A stretch of DNA of 64,000 nucleotides from Mucilaginibacter inviolabilis (GCF_011089895.1 NZ_JAANAT010000001.1:2914001-2978000); one strand, 5' to 3'. Positions 17,661 to 28,985 are shown, counted from the stretch's first letter. Program-made: numbers and translations. Notes: generated by a model from the sequence alone, not told the origin.

Positions 17661-18530
17661 CTATGTTGCAGTTACCTTGCCCGTAAGCAAATCGACATTA
17701 TAAGTTTTGTTTTTAATAACTACACTTGCCTTGTGATTGCCTAAAAAATTAATAACACCTTCATAATACCACTTTATACCATTAACCTCACCAATGGCTG
17801 CAAAAGCTATTGCCCCTGCTGTTATGTCGCCATTTTTGGTTAAATCAACCGTTACCTTATTTACATTATTTAATGTGTAATAGGCATGTATTGATGATGG
17901 TATCTGTGTCTTTTTAGTTGATGCGGTATCAACAAATGATTTGATACTCCCGTTATTAAAAGAGATAAGCTTGTTAGCACTGCCATTAATAGCCAGGGGA
18001 GCATCTTTATCAAGAGCCTTGGCTTCGTAAAAAGCTTTAACATTATGAACAAACAGCCCGCTGGGGGTTTGGCCTGTAGTAGCCAAAGAATCATAAGCCA
18101 CATATCCATTTAAACCGGTAAAATCAGGATACTTTGCTCCCGGAGCTCTTACAGTATCGCAGCTAAAGTAAAATTTGAATAACCCGGTGGTTTCTGATTT
18201 AATGGTATCACCTATAACCGTTCTATAATTAACCACCGTATCCGGAAAGAAAGAGCAAAGATTAACAAGTCCTATTATGAGTGGTTTTGATTGTCTGATG
18301 GTGGTAAGATCGGGCAGAATTAACCCTTTGCTGATGTTAACACCGCCATAAGCTCCCGACAATGTTTGTGTTATATTTCTGATTATTTGACCGGTTGCCA
18401 GACTTGCGGTGTCAATCTTAGATGCTGGTGGTTTGCTGTTTGGGTTTAGTTTTACTTCTTTTCGGCAAGCGGTATAAAATAGTGCAGTGCCCGCTAGTGC
18501 TACAAGGAGGATTTTTAAATTTAATTTCAT
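17661..18530 (-). CDS. Lipoprotein of unknown function
   Basis: A 289-residue exported lipoprotein. The signal MKLNLKILLVALAGTALFYT is followed by AC at a lipobox-type site (FYTAC) and a charged RKEVKLNPN stretch. The mature part is rich in Ser, Thr, Val and Asn with alternating hydrophobic residues, suggesting an all-beta fold. It has no recognised catalytic motif. It stands alone between the tRNA pair and a 678-base gap. An AAGGAGG run at 18504-18510 is inside its coding region on the opposite strand and is not a ribosome site. Confidence 0.7.
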   Translation of the reverse strand: MKLNLKILLVALAGTALFYTACRKEVKLNPNSKPPASKIDTASLATGQIIRNITQTLSGAYGGVNISKGLILPDLTTIRQSKPLIIGLVNLCSFFPDTVVNYRTVIGDTIKSETTGLFKFYFSCDTVRAPGAKYPDFTGLNGYVAYDSLATTGQTPSGLFVHNVKAFYEAKALDKDAPLAINGSANKLISFNNGSIKSFVDTASTKKTQIPSSIHAYYTLNNVNKVTVDLTKNGDITAGAIAFAAIGEVNGIKWYYEGVINFLGNHKASVVIKNKTYNVDLLTGKVTAT

Positions 18531-19208
18531 GATAAGGACAGGTGTAGATTTTTCTTAATACGATATAATTAGATGATTGTGAATTTAGTGCCAAGTAAGC
18601 AATTCAAATGCCGTTAATTAATTAACCAAACAAAAAGGCCGATTTAACTGCAAAGCAACTATATACCGATTTGTTAAGCATTTAAATAATCTATAAATTT
18701 TAAAAACATGAGTAAAACAATGGACTATGGGGAAAAACACCGGGTAAAATATTACGCATAAAAATTATGGCTCATTATATTGGGTCATATTGCAAGCAGG
18801 GAGCCGGATACTGGGTTTAGGGCAAACCGGTTAAAAGAAAAGCTATCTACTGTCAAAACAACACATGCTATCCAACAATTCCCTGTCATTTTTGTAGTTG
18901 TAAATCGTAATAGATTATAAAACATTATTTGTTGCTAAATAATTTAACATTACGTACAATTGCAAATTAAGTAGATTAATTACCGATGAGCTAATTACAT
19001 GTTAATCATACACTTGTTATAATGAACAGCTTTTTGATAAAACATGTATCAACATTAGTATTTAATGTATTTTTAACTGATAATTTATGCAAAAACAAAG
19101 CTCTATTGACTTGAAAATCGCAATTTTTGCTTTTTAAAATGGAAAGTGTTTTTTTTACAATAAGTTAATCATACTTTTAACCCAATTTTTTTTAATAAAA
19201 CTTAATTT
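18531..19208. other. 678-base AT-rich intergenic stretch, no gene seen
   Basis: This gap lies between the divergent starts of the lipoprotein gene and the first BadF-type kinase, so it should hold both promoters. No exact TAnnTTTG box is placed sensibly for either gene. A motif ATGAGCTAATTACATGTTA at 18986-19004 resembles one near 14699. I see no RNA gene or credible open frame. Confidence 0.4.
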
Positions 19209-20069
19209 ATGATCATAATTGCTGACGGTGGATCAACTAAAACAAATTGGTGTCTGGTTACCGAAGAAGGTAAAAAAGTGTATTTTAACACTGAGGGTTA
19301 TAACCCTTATTTTTCTAGTACGGAGTATATCATACAATCTTTAAATGAAAGTTTGCCTACCGACCTGGAGAAGGATGAAATAACCGAAGTAAATTATTAC
19401 GGCGCCGGTTGTTCAACGCCCGAGATGCGTAAAATTGTTGAAGAAGCGATGAAAGCTGTTTTCACCAAAGCAAAGGTAAACATTGGCCATGACCTGCTTG
19501 CTGCCGCCCGTGCCCTGTTAGGCAACAACGAGGGTTTTGCAGCTATTTTAGGTACCGGTACCAATACCTGTATCTACGATGGTAAAGATGTGATCAATAA
19601 CATTGACTCAGGAGCTTATATTTTAGGTGACGAAGGTAGTGGTTGTTATATCGGTAAAAAATTACTGGTTGATTATCTACGTGGTTATATGCCAGAGCCT
19701 GTACGTAACCTTTTCTGGGAAACTTTTAAACTTACACCAGATGATATAAACGAACAGGTTTATACTCAGCCACGTGCTAATCGTTTTTGTGCAAGCTTCA
19801 GCAAGTTTGTTTATGATAACAACGTACATATTGAATATTCACGTAACCTGGTACGTACCTCATTTGAAGACTTTTTCCGTAATCTGGTAACTCATTACCC
19901 AGATTATCAAAAATATACTTTTAACTGTATCGGTTCAGTTGGTTACAATTTCAGGAATGTTTTGGAAGAAGTAGCTACCGAAAACGGCATGGTAGTGGGC
20001 AGCATTATCCGCTCGCCTATAGATAACCTGGTAAAATATCACCTGGAGCTGGCTCCAAGCTCTTTGTAA
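19209..20069 (+). CDS. BadF/BadG-type ATPase, N-acetylglucosamine-kinase-like
   Basis: A 286-residue member of the ASKHA sugar-kinase fold. The phosphate-1 motif is at the very N-terminus (ADGGSTKTNW, residues 5-14), followed by the linker YGAGCSTPEMR, a conserved HDLLAAARALL helix, phosphate-2 GTGTNTCIYDG, and the ILGDEGSGCYIG motif. All ATP-binding motifs look intact, so it is probably an active cytoplasmic kinase of an amino sugar or similar hexose. A degenerate paralogue lies in the pfkA operon 2 kb away. A hairpin at 20108-20139 follows. Confidence 0.85.
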   Translation: MIIIADGGSTKTNWCLVTEEGKKVYFNTEGYNPYFSSTEYIIQSLNESLPTDLEKDEITEVNYYGAGCSTPEMRKIVEEAMKAVFTKAKVNIGHDLLAAARALLGNNEGFAAILGTGTNTCIYDGKDVINNIDSGAYILGDEGSGCYIGKKLLVDYLRGYMPEPVRNLFWETFKLTPDDINEQVYTQPRANRFCASFSKFVYDNNVHIEYSRNLVRTSFEDFFRNLVTHYPDYQKYTFNCIGSVGYNFRNVLEEVATENGMVVGSIIRSPIDNLVKYHLELAPSSL

Positions 20070-20082
20070 AAAAAGAGGCAAG

Positions 20083-20176
20083 ATATAAGAGTCAAGAATC
20101 AAGATAAAAAAAGGCCCGGAAATTAATTCCGGGCCTTTCTCATTTTTATTTTAATGTCTTATATCTTGCTTCTCTT
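20083..20176. repeat. Inverted repeat AAGATATAAGA enclosing a terminator
   Basis: The arms AGAGGCAAGATATAAGA (from 20084) and TCTTATATCTTGCTTCTCT (to 20175) pair across the gap between two convergent genes, with the terminator hairpin nested inside. The left arm continues into AGTCAAGAATCAAGATA, which resembles the ATCAAG-rich arms of the repeats at 45-50 kb. Confidence 0.7.
20108..20139 (+). terminator. Terminator between convergent kinase and Nudix-like genes
   Basis: AAAGGCCCGGAA and TTCCGGGCCTTT form a 12-bp stem with a short ATTAA-type loop. A-rich sequence on one side and T-rich sequence on the other make it usable by both convergent genes. Confidence 0.88.
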
Positions 20177-20180
20177 CCCT

Positions 20181-20864
20181 CTATCCAATATTCATTTCGC
20201 CCTGGAATATTTTGCCGTATTTGCGTTTGTCGAATTTGTACAATTTGGCGGCACGGTAGGACACGCCTTTTTGTTTTTCGTCAAGCTCCTTTAAAAATCC
20301 GTAGCTCAGCATTTTCTTTCTGAAGTTGCGTTTATCCAGTTTTTTACTTAAAACGGCTTCATAAAGAGACTGCAACTGGGTAAGCGTAAATTTTTCTGGC
20401 AGCAACTCAAAGGCAATTGGCTGATAATGCAGCCTGCGGCGGATCTTGTTAAACCCCGTATTAAATATCTCGCTGTGATCAAACGCAAGCTTTGGCAATT
20501 CATTAACCGGGTGCCAGAAAGCTTTTTTAGCATATTGGGTTACCGGTCGTAGTTCCTTTTGCCCGTTTATCCTGATCAGCGCATAATAAGCCACAGTGAT
20601 AACCCGGCCCTGAGGGTGCCTGTTTACTTCGCCAAAAGTATGAAACTGCTGCATATGCAAATCGCGCAAGCCGGTAAGCTCATATAATATACGCTCGGCG
20701 GCATCGTCAATACTTTCGTCTTGTTCCACAATATAACCGGGTAACGCGAGTTCATCTTTATAGGGCTCTTCGTTACGTTCAATAAGCAAAATTTTAAGTT
20801 CGCCGGCTTCAAAACCAAAAATTACGCAGTCAATAGAGAATACGGAATCAAACTTAGGTAGCAT
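20181..20864 (-). CDS. Nudix-like transcriptional regulator (NrtR/AraR type)
   Basis: A 227-residue protein with an N-terminal Nudix fold (about residues 5-140) and a C-terminal winged-helix-like part (about 150-225, with LDKRNFRKKMLSYGFLKEL). The Nudix box GYIVEQDESIDDAAERILYE... keeps the R and final G-L but lacks most of the metal-binding glutamates, as in NrtR/AraR-type regulators, where the fold senses a metabolite instead of hydrolysing it. I chose ATG 20864 over an in-frame TTG at 20873. It lies between two sugar-kinase paralogues and next to pfkA, so control of sugar catabolism is a reasonable inference. Confidence 0.82.
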   Translation of the reverse strand: MLPKFDSVFSIDCVIFGFEAGELKILLIERNEEPYKDELALPGYIVEQDESIDDAAERILYELTGLRDLHMQQFHTFGEVNRHPQGRVITVAYYALIRINGQKELRPVTQYAKKAFWHPVNELPKLAFDHSEIFNTGFNKIRRRLHYQPIAFELLPEKFTLTQLQSLYEAVLSKKLDKRNFRKKMLSYGFLKELDEKQKGVSYRAAKLYKFDKRKYGKIFQGEMNIG

Positions 20865-21003
20865 TACTTCCAAAATTGTACGGGGATTTAAGTTTAATTG
20901 TTAAATATATGACCTTAATTCCTAATCCAAAAAAAAACAAATAAAATTTAATGGTGTAATTTACACACACTATCTTCGTAGCGCAAATCTAAGTAATGTA
21001 AAA

Positions 21004-21990
21004 ATGCAGAAAATTTCAAAAATTGCGGTTTTAACTTCTGGTGGCGATGCCCCTGGAATGAATCCCTGTATAAGGGCGGTTGTTAGAACAGCACTATACA
21101 ATGGCCTGGAGGTTGTTGGTGTTAGGCAGGGTTACAAAGGGCTTATCGAGAACGACATGTACAACATGGACAGACGCTCGGTAAGTAACATACTTAATTT
21201 GGGAGGTACTATTTTAAAAACAGCCCGTTGCCTGCCTTTTAAAGAAGATGAAGGCATGGCCACCGCTTACAAACATTTAAAGGAACATGGCATTGACGCC
21301 CTGGTGGTTATTGGCGGCGATGGTACCTTTACCGGTGCACTGCGTTTTTCAAAAAAGTATCCGGATATTTCGGTAATCGGCGTACCAGGTACCATTGATA
21401 ATGATCTGTGCGGATCAACGTACACATTGGGTTTTGATACCGCCACTAATACCGTTATTGAAGCCATTGATAAGATACGTGATACTGCCGATGCCCACGA
21501 CCGATTATTTTTTATTGAAGTAATGGGCAGGGATTCTGGGGCTATCGCTTTACGTGCGGGTATTTCCTGCGGTGCCGAGGCCATCCTGCTTCCGGAAAAA
21601 CAAACAGCTATTGAAGATCTGATTAAGAATTTAAAAGACGGCTCATCTAACAAAAAATCATCAAGCATTGTTATTGTAGCCGAAGGCGATAAAAATGGCG
21701 GTGTATATGATGTAGCTAAAGCTGTGCAAAAAGAAGTTAAAGATTACGATATTAAAGTAACTATATTAGGCCACTTGCAAAGAGGTGGCAGTCCATCAAG
21801 TTTTGACCGCATTTTGGGTAGCCGACTTGGCTATGCCGCTGTAAATGCGTTAATTGCGGGCGAAACACAAAAAATGGTAGGTTTGCAGGCCAACCATATT
21901 CTGCTTACCAGTTTGGAAGAAGCCCTTAACCAACATGAATTTAAGCTCGAGGCTGATCTTTTGGAAATGGCAGATATATTATCAATATAA
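21004..21990 (+). CDS. pfkA: ATP-dependent 6-phosphofructokinase
   Basis: A 328-residue cytoplasmic enzyme that phosphorylates fructose 6-phosphate to fructose 1,6-bisphosphate, the committing step of glycolysis. Motifs in order: LTSGGDAPGMN (residues 10-20), GGDGTFTGAL near 103-112 (ATP site; the G after GGD marks the ATP-using type), VPGTIDNDL with the catalytic Asp, FIEVMGRDSGAIALRAG, and GHLQRGGSPSSFDR. The length is typical for bacterial PfkA. The next kinase-like gene starts 3 bases after the stop and gap follows 7 bases after that, so these form one operon. A weak -7 box TATCTTCG lies at 20971-20978. Confidence 0.96.
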   Translation: MQKISKIAVLTSGGDAPGMNPCIRAVVRTALYNGLEVVGVRQGYKGLIENDMYNMDRRSVSNILNLGGTILKTARCLPFKEDEGMATAYKHLKEHGIDALVVIGGDGTFTGALRFSKKYPDISVIGVPGTIDNDLCGSTYTLGFDTATNTVIEAIDKIRDTADAHDRLFFIEVMGRDSGAIALRAGISCGAEAILLPEKQTAIEDLIKNLKDGSSNKKSSSIVIVAEGDKNGGVYDVAKAVQKEVKDYDIKVTILGHLQRGGSPSSFDRILGSRLGYAAVNALIAGETQKMVGLQANHILLTSLEEALNQHEFKLEADLLEMADILSI

Positions 21991-21993
21991 TAA

Positions 21994-23845
<1,852 letters not shown>

Positions 23846-23876
23846 TTTTTGATCAATCAATTTTAATTTATATAGC

Positions 23877-23910
23877 AAAGCCCGCGGTTTACCGTGGGCT
23901 TTGTTGTTTT
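23877..23910 (+). terminator. Terminator of the pfkA-gap operon
   Basis: AAAGCCCGCGG and CCGTGGGCTTT pair over 11 bases with one G-T pair around a short TTTA-type loop; TTGTTTTT follows. It lies 31 bases after the gap stop codon. Confidence 0.9.
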
Positions 23911-23939
23911 TACATACTATAGATTGCTCTAAAAAGCTA

Positions 23940-24024
23940 TATCATTGCGAGCGCAGCATGGCAATCTCCTCGCTTGCATATTAAACGCGAGGAGATTGCT
24001 TTGTCGTTCCTCCTCGCAATGACA
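23940..24024. repeat. CATTGCGAG-type palindromic repeat
   Basis: The ends TCATTGCGAG (23942) and CTCGCAATGA (to 24022) are inverted. Inner arms GGCAATCTCCTCGC and GCGAGGAGATTGC also pair, so the whole 85 bases can fold into one long hairpin. The same family occurs at 32333-32486 and 35486-35575. It fills the space between two convergent genes. Confidence 0.85.
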
Positions 24025-24085
24025 TAATTTATTATTTATCTCCCGTCTTTGCTCCTTATTCCAAAAATCCTTGCTCTCTAAAAAC

Positions 24086-24811
24086 CTACCACGGCGTTTC
24101 TCCATAGTCGCTGATATATTTTCCGGTTGGGCCATTTTTATCCAACATGGCGTAGGCTACAATCGGAGCTGCACCATCTTCTACCGGTTTAGGGCCCTGG
24201 TTGTTATTAAATTCGGTATTGGTATAACCAGGATTTACCGCGTTTACTTTAAAGGAATCCTTTAACTCAGCCGCCAAAGCAACGGTATAGGCATTCAAAG
24301 CTGTTTTTGACGGGCCATAAGCTGCCGATTTAAAATGATAATGCTCCCAATCAGGATCGTTATGCAATGTAAGCGAACCCAGATCGGATGTTACATTCAC
24401 AATTCTTGGATTTTCGGCCTTTTTAAGCAGATCAATAAATATCCTTACCGTACGTATCGGGCCAAAAAAGTTCACTTCAAAAACGTTATGCAAGTTATCG
24501 TTATTGGCATTGGAGGGTTGTTGTGGAAAAGCGCCGGGAATGCCTGCATTATTGATCAGCACATCCAATTTATCGGTACGTTTAATCAATTCATCATGAG
24601 CCTGCTGAACCGAAGCTTCGCTTGTAACATCAATCAGCAACAATTCAACATCGTTAAAACCTTCGGCTTTTAGTTTTTCAACAGCGTTGTCGCCATTATT
24701 TTTATCCCTGCTGCCCAAATATATATGATAACCCGCTTTGGCCAATTGGCGTGCGGTTTCCAGGCCAATTCCCTTATTGGCGCCGGTTATTAAAACTGTT
24801 TGTTTATTCAT
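24086..24811 (-). CDS. Short-chain dehydrogenase/reductase
   Basis: A 241-residue classical SDR oxidoreductase. The cofactor site is TGANKGIGLETARQL (residues 8-22), with GSRDKNN after the second strand, where the Arg suggests NADP preference. LINNAGIPGA gives the NNAG motif, NVTSDLGS the catalytic Ser region, and YGPSKTALNAYT the YxxxK catalytic pair. The substrate is unknown. The AraC-type regulator gene ends 52 bases upstream on the same strand and is the obvious candidate to control it. Confidence 0.9.
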   Translation of the reverse strand: MNKQTVLITGANKGIGLETARQLAKAGYHIYLGSRDKNNGDNAVEKLKAEGFNDVELLLIDVTSEASVQQAHDELIKRTDKLDVLINNAGIPGAFPQQPSNANNDNLHNVFEVNFFGPIRTVRIFIDLLKKAENPRIVNVTSDLGSLTLHNDPDWEHYHFKSAAYGPSKTALNAYTVALAAELKDSFKVNAVNPGYTNTEFNNNQGPKPVEDGAAPIVAYAMLDKNGPTGKYISDYGETPW

Positions 24812-24862
24812 AAAGCAAAGCTATGGAAGCCCATTTGAATAGCTGCTGTACATAGTCGGGCA

Positions 24863-25768
24863 CTAACTGTACATTTCCCGGATTTGCTCGCGATAGCTTG
24901 CTGGTGGAGCGCCTGCAATCCGTTTAAAAAAGCGATTAAAATAGGCCGCATCATCAAACCCAAGCTCATCTGCTATTTGCTTTACCGATAGTTCGGTATG
25001 CAGCAAGCGGCGTTTAGCTTCAACAATAAGGCGCTCATGTATATGCGTAATGGCTGTTTTGCCGCTCTGTTGTTTAATAACTTCCGTGAGATGACCGGGT
25101 GTTATGTTGAGTTTTTCGGCATAGGCAGCAACATCATGCTGAGTAGCGTAATGCTCGCCGATAAGTGCCTGGAAGCTTTTAAGCATGCAATAGCTCACCG
25201 TAAGGCAACTTTCGCTGAATTGTTCGTTATACAGCCTGCTCAGGTAAATCACCAGCACCCGCAACCATGAGGTAAGCATTTGATTGCGCCAGGTACCGTC
25301 AGCATTAAACTCTACCAGCATCTTGCGCATTACATCCTCAATAAAGCTCATATCAGCCGCGGTTAGCAACAGTTCATGGGCTCCGGAGGGGTTTTGGATA
25401 ATGGGTAGTTGTTTTAGTGTGCGGTTTTCTTCAAGCTGCAAAAACTCGTCAGTAAAGCTGGCCATCAGGCCTTCCATTTGTCCCGCATGTTCTTTTAGGT
25501 GTACCTGGTGAGGTACGGTAAAATAAAACGTATTGGGTTTAATGGTATACGGCATAAAATCAATCCAATGGCGATTATTCCCTTGCTTTACCAATACAAA
25601 CAGATAGTAATCTTTGCGGTGAGGTATCAGAAAAGCCGGATCAAGCTTAAACACTTCACATCCTGCACTCGCCTCGCGCACCTCGATCATGCTGCTGCCG
25701 ATGGAGCTGTTTTGCAGCAGCGAATAGGTTGGTATTGCTGGTTTCTCAAGCGTATCTAAAACTGACAT
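24863..25768 (-). CDS. AraC-family transcriptional regulator
   Basis: A 301-residue regulator with an N-terminal cupin-like sensor (about 40-120; PNTFYFTVPHQVHLKEH) and a C-terminal double helix-turn-helix (about 205-300). The second half shows VKQIADELGFDDAAYFNRFFKRIAGAPPASYRE, the AraC signature. The start at ATG 25768 removes five unlikely residues of a longer frame. It reads in the same direction as the SDR gene 52 bases downstream and probably forms a unit with it. Confidence 0.9.
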   Translation of the reverse strand: MSVLDTLEKPAIPTYSLLQNSSIGSSMIEVREASAGCEVFKLDPAFLIPHRKDYYLFVLVKQGNNRHWIDFMPYTIKPNTFYFTVPHQVHLKEHAGQMEGLMASFTDEFLQLEENRTLKQLPIIQNPSGAHELLLTAADMSFIEDVMRKMLVEFNADGTWRNQMLTSWLRVLVIYLSRLYNEQFSESCLTVSYCMLKSFQALIGEHYATQHDVAAYAEKLNITPGHLTEVIKQQSGKTAITHIHERLIVEAKRRLLHTELSVKQIADELGFDDAAYFNRFFKRIAGAPPASYREQIREMYS

Positions 25769-25870
25769 ACAGCAAAATAACAAAATAAATTAGGCGTGAT
25801 TACATAGATATGCCAATCTAACACCAAGGTAAGTTACAAGTTGACGTAGATATTATAAAACAGGGAACGA

Positions 25871-26173
25871 TCAAAGCAGGGATCCGGCTATCAATAACAC
25901 TTTTTCTATAGCATTCTCTTTAAGCTGCATATGCTTTACTCTTTCCTCATCGTTCAAATATCCATCAAAGCCCTGCTGGCTAGCAAATGTTACAATATGT
26001 ATTTCATATGGGTTTCCTAGGGATGTTTCTATAACACAATCGGCAGTTGGCCTTACCCGGTAAATTAATTCCCCGCCATGTTTATGCAACAAGGGTAATA
26101 CATACGATTCGAACAGGTTAAATTCGTATTCTTTATTGTCCCTGATGAATACGATCTGGGTAAAGTAAAGCAT
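25871..26173 (-). CDS. Small DUF1330-like protein
   Basis: A 100-residue cytoplasmic protein. MLYFTQIVFIRDN, YVLPLLHKHGGELIYRVRPT, and IHIVTFASQQGFDGYLNDEER follow the strand-helix-strand pattern of the dimeric alpha-beta barrel, as in DUF1330 and related small proteins. It starts about 20 bases after the stop codon of the permease gene on the same strand, so it may be co-transcribed with it. The function is unknown. Confidence 0.65.
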   Translation of the reverse strand: MLYFTQIVFIRDNKEYEFNLFESYVLPLLHKHGGELIYRVRPTADCVIETSLGNPYEIHIVTFASQQGFDGYLNDEERVKHMQLKENAIEKVLLIAGSLL

Positions 26174-26193
26174 GTTTAAATATAAAAAAGATA

Positions 26194-28611
26194 TTACTCC
26201 GTTTTCAAACTCTTAACCGGATTTGTTAATGCGGCTTTTACACTCAGATAGGATACCGTGGCAAATGCGATCACCATAACTATCAAAAATGGAATAATGA
26301 ACAGTAAAGGACCGATATCAACTCTAAAGGCATAGGTTTGCAGCCATTGGCTGATAGCATACCAGGCTATTGGCGCCGAAACAACAAAGGAGATAACTAC
26401 TAACGCAGCAAAATCCTTGTATAGCAATGTCAAAATACTATTCACCGTAGCTCCCAAAACCTTGCGGATACCGATCTCCTTAGTGCGTTGCACAATAGTG
26501 TAGGACACCAGCCCGAACAGACCCAAACATGCTACAAAAATAGCTATGCCGGTAAATACGCCAAACACTTGTCCAAAACGTTGGTCGGTTTGGTATTGCT
26601 CATTAAAATACTGATCCAGGAAAAAATAATCAAACTGATCGCCTGGGAAAAATGCCGACCATGTTTTTTTAAGATCGGCAATGGTTTTAGGGAGATTAGT
26701 TGTACTTATTTTTACTGATACATAACCCCGCACATCAGGAATGCAACGAAAAATAATAGGCTCATAGGCATCACGCAAGGACTGCTGATGAAAGTTATCA
26801 ACCACGCCTACAATGGTATATACCTGTCCCCAGAAATCAATACGTTTTCCTAATGCCGCCTCAGGTTTATTAAACCCAAGCTGTTCTATGGCTTTTTTAT
26901 TAAATACAACATTATGAGGCTCATCTCCATAATTTTTAGAGAATTTACGGCCGGCTATGAGTTTTAAATCATAGGCAGTCAGGTAATCATAGTCGGCACC
27001 TACAATACGGTATTGCTTGCCCTGGCTTTCGTCGGCCGTGGTTAACTTAACACCACCGGCATTCCACCAAATTGATTCTCCCGGAACTGAGGTTGATACA
27101 CTTATATTTTTTATAGATGATTGTGTCAGACACTCCTGTTTAAACGAGCTCATATCCCGATAAAACGAATCAATCTTATTCATCGGTGGCTTAATGATCA
27201 ATGTTTGATCAATTTTTACACCCAGCTTTTGGCTTTGCATAAATTTTAACTGCCTGAACACTGTGAGCGACCCAATGAGTAAAAATATAGAGGCGGCAAA
27301 CTGAAATACCACCATCGCTTTGCGTAAAACAACACCTTTAGGCGAAGCCAGTATTTTACCCTTCATCACTTCAACAGGCCGGAATGAGGATAATACGATG
27401 GCCGGGTAAAATCCGCTAAAGAATGATCCCAGGATAAATATACCTAACATAGAACCCCAGAAGATGGGTCTGGTAAACATATCAAACCCTATTTGTAAAC
27501 CTGATATACGCGAAAAAACAGGTAAACAAATCAGAATTAATATCACAGCTAATATGATGGCTAACCCATTAAGCAGCATAGATTCTAACATAAACTGAGC
27601 AATCAACTGTGCTTTAGCTGAGCCCAATGTTTTACGAACGCCCACCTCTTTGGCCCTACCTATACCACGTGCGGTTGCCAGATTAATGTAATTGATCCAG
27701 GCAATAATGATCACAAATATGGCTATGCCCAGCAGTAAATAAACCGACTTTCCATCGCCATTGGGTTGAAATTCCAACATACGGTTGGAGTATAAATGGA
27801 TGCTTTGTATGGGTTGCAAGGTATAAACAGCATCTTCGCCGGCACTTTTATAAGCATCATAAACTTTTTTTACAATAGGTATAAATTTACCCTCCAGCAC
27901 TTTAGGGTCAACTCCTGGTTTAAGTAACACGTAGGTTTTACAGCCATCACTTAACCAGGCATTATCCATATCATAATCTTTATTCGGTGGATTTTCCTTG
28001 AGCAGCGTATTATATGATTGCAAAAAATCAAACTTCATGTGCGAATTGGCAGGAACATTTTTCATTACACCGGTAATTTTCAAGAGCTTATCATTATTAA
28101 TAGTTAATGATTGCCCCACCGGGTTTATATCATGAAAAAGTTTTTGCGCCACCTCTTCGGATATGACCACTGTATTAGGCTCTTTTAAAGCCGTTTTGGG
28201 ATCGCCGCTGATAAGCGGAAAAGAAAAAATATTAAAAAATGCATCACTCACATAATAATCATTGGTGATAGTCATTTTTTGGTCTTTATAATTAGCCAGC
28301 ACTCTACTGGCGCCCACAATCTTTACAAAATCTTCTATTTCTGGCAAGGCAGCCTTGAAAACGCTACCGGGTGCGAATGCTCCGCCGGCCCACCGCGTGC
28401 TTAATTTACCATTGTTATACCTGTCTTGATTGATGCGGTAAATGCGGTCTTTTTTGGCGTGGAAATTATCAAAACTTAATTCGAAATTGACGTATTGCAA
28501 AATCAACAAACAGGCTGCCATCCCTATAGCCAAACCAACGATATTAATAAATGAGAATGCCTTGTGTTTATAGAGATTTCTAAAAGCTACAAGCAGGTAA
28601 TTTTTCAGCAT
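26194..28611 (-). CDS. MacB/FtsX-family ABC transporter permease
   Basis: An 805-residue inner-membrane permease of the Bacteroidota FtsX-type. The N-terminus MLKNYLLVAFRNLYKHKAFS leads into the first membrane segment (INIVGLAIGMAACLLIL). A large periplasmic MacB-core domain follows (about 45-270), then an FtsX bundle (GIAIFVIIIAWINYINLATARGIGRAKEVGVRKTLGS), a second periplasmic domain and a second FtsX bundle (RTKEIGIRKVLGATVNSIL). It has no ATPase domain and no ATPase gene is next to it. Such proteins work in lipoprotein, peptide or drug export or mechanotransmission. ATG 28611 is preferred to the in-frame TTG at 28617. Confidence 0.9.
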   Translation of the reverse strand: MLKNYLLVAFRNLYKHKAFSFINIVGLAIGMAACLLILQYVNFELSFDNFHAKKDRIYRINQDRYNNGKLSTRWAGGAFAPGSVFKAALPEIEDFVKIVGASRVLANYKDQKMTITNDYYVSDAFFNIFSFPLISGDPKTALKEPNTVVISEEVAQKLFHDINPVGQSLTINNDKLLKITGVMKNVPANSHMKFDFLQSYNTLLKENPPNKDYDMDNAWLSDGCKTYVLLKPGVDPKVLEGKFIPIVKKVYDAYKSAGEDAVYTLQPIQSIHLYSNRMLEFQPNGDGKSVYLLLGIAIFVIIIAWINYINLATARGIGRAKEVGVRKTLGSAKAQLIAQFMLESMLLNGLAIILAVILILICLPVFSRISGLQIGFDMFTRPIFWGSMLGIFILGSFFSGFYPAIVLSSFRPVEVMKGKILASPKGVVLRKAMVVFQFAASIFLLIGSLTVFRQLKFMQSQKLGVKIDQTLIIKPPMNKIDSFYRDMSSFKQECLTQSSIKNISVSTSVPGESIWWNAGGVKLTTADESQGKQYRIVGADYDYLTAYDLKLIAGRKFSKNYGDEPHNVVFNKKAIEQLGFNKPEAALGKRIDFWGQVYTIVGVVDNFHQQSLRDAYEPIIFRCIPDVRGYVSVKISTTNLPKTIADLKKTWSAFFPGDQFDYFFLDQYFNEQYQTDQRFGQVFGVFTGIAIFVACLGLFGLVSYTIVQRTKEIGIRKVLGATVNSILTLLYKDFAALVVISFVVSAPIAWYAISQWLQTYAFRVDIGPLLFIIPFLIVMVIAFATVSYLSVKAALTNPVKSLKTE

Positions 28612-28793
28612 AATCAATTAAGTTTAGGCTGGAAATAGAGCCAAAAACATACCTTAATTTTAAGACATTGAAATTCAATAATTTAAAATAAAGTACACTT
28701 AAATAACTGTTCGGATTCGTTACAATTATTGTTCAGTATTGAACGGAAAAACGCAGAGTCATATCACTTAAATATTCTTATCCTAAAGAGCAG

Positions 28794-28985
28794 CTACATC
28801 AGTTCACTATCCTTTTTTTCATGATAAGTTTTGTAAGCGAGATAAAAGAACAACAGTGACGGCAATGCATTTAGCAATACATTTTGAGGATTTACCTCAG
28901 GATAGGTTATAATTACCTGCACTATTAACGATATGAATAGTAAACTGCCAATGGAAATATACAGGTAACGAAATTTCGGATTCAT
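28794..28985 (-). CDS. Small two-segment membrane protein
   Basis: A 63-residue hydrophobic protein with two membrane segments (YLYISIGSLLFISLIVQVII and NVLLNALPSLLFFYLAYKTY) and a charged C-terminus (HEKKDSELM). I start it at ATG 28985; an in-frame TTG at 29003 would add six residues. It lies upstream of the start of the permease gene, with the same direction and a gap of about 180 bases. No function is assigned. Confidence 0.55.
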   Translation of the reverse strand: MNPKFRYLYISIGSLLFISLIVQVIITYPEVNPQNVLLNALPSLLFFYLAYKTYHEKKDSELM

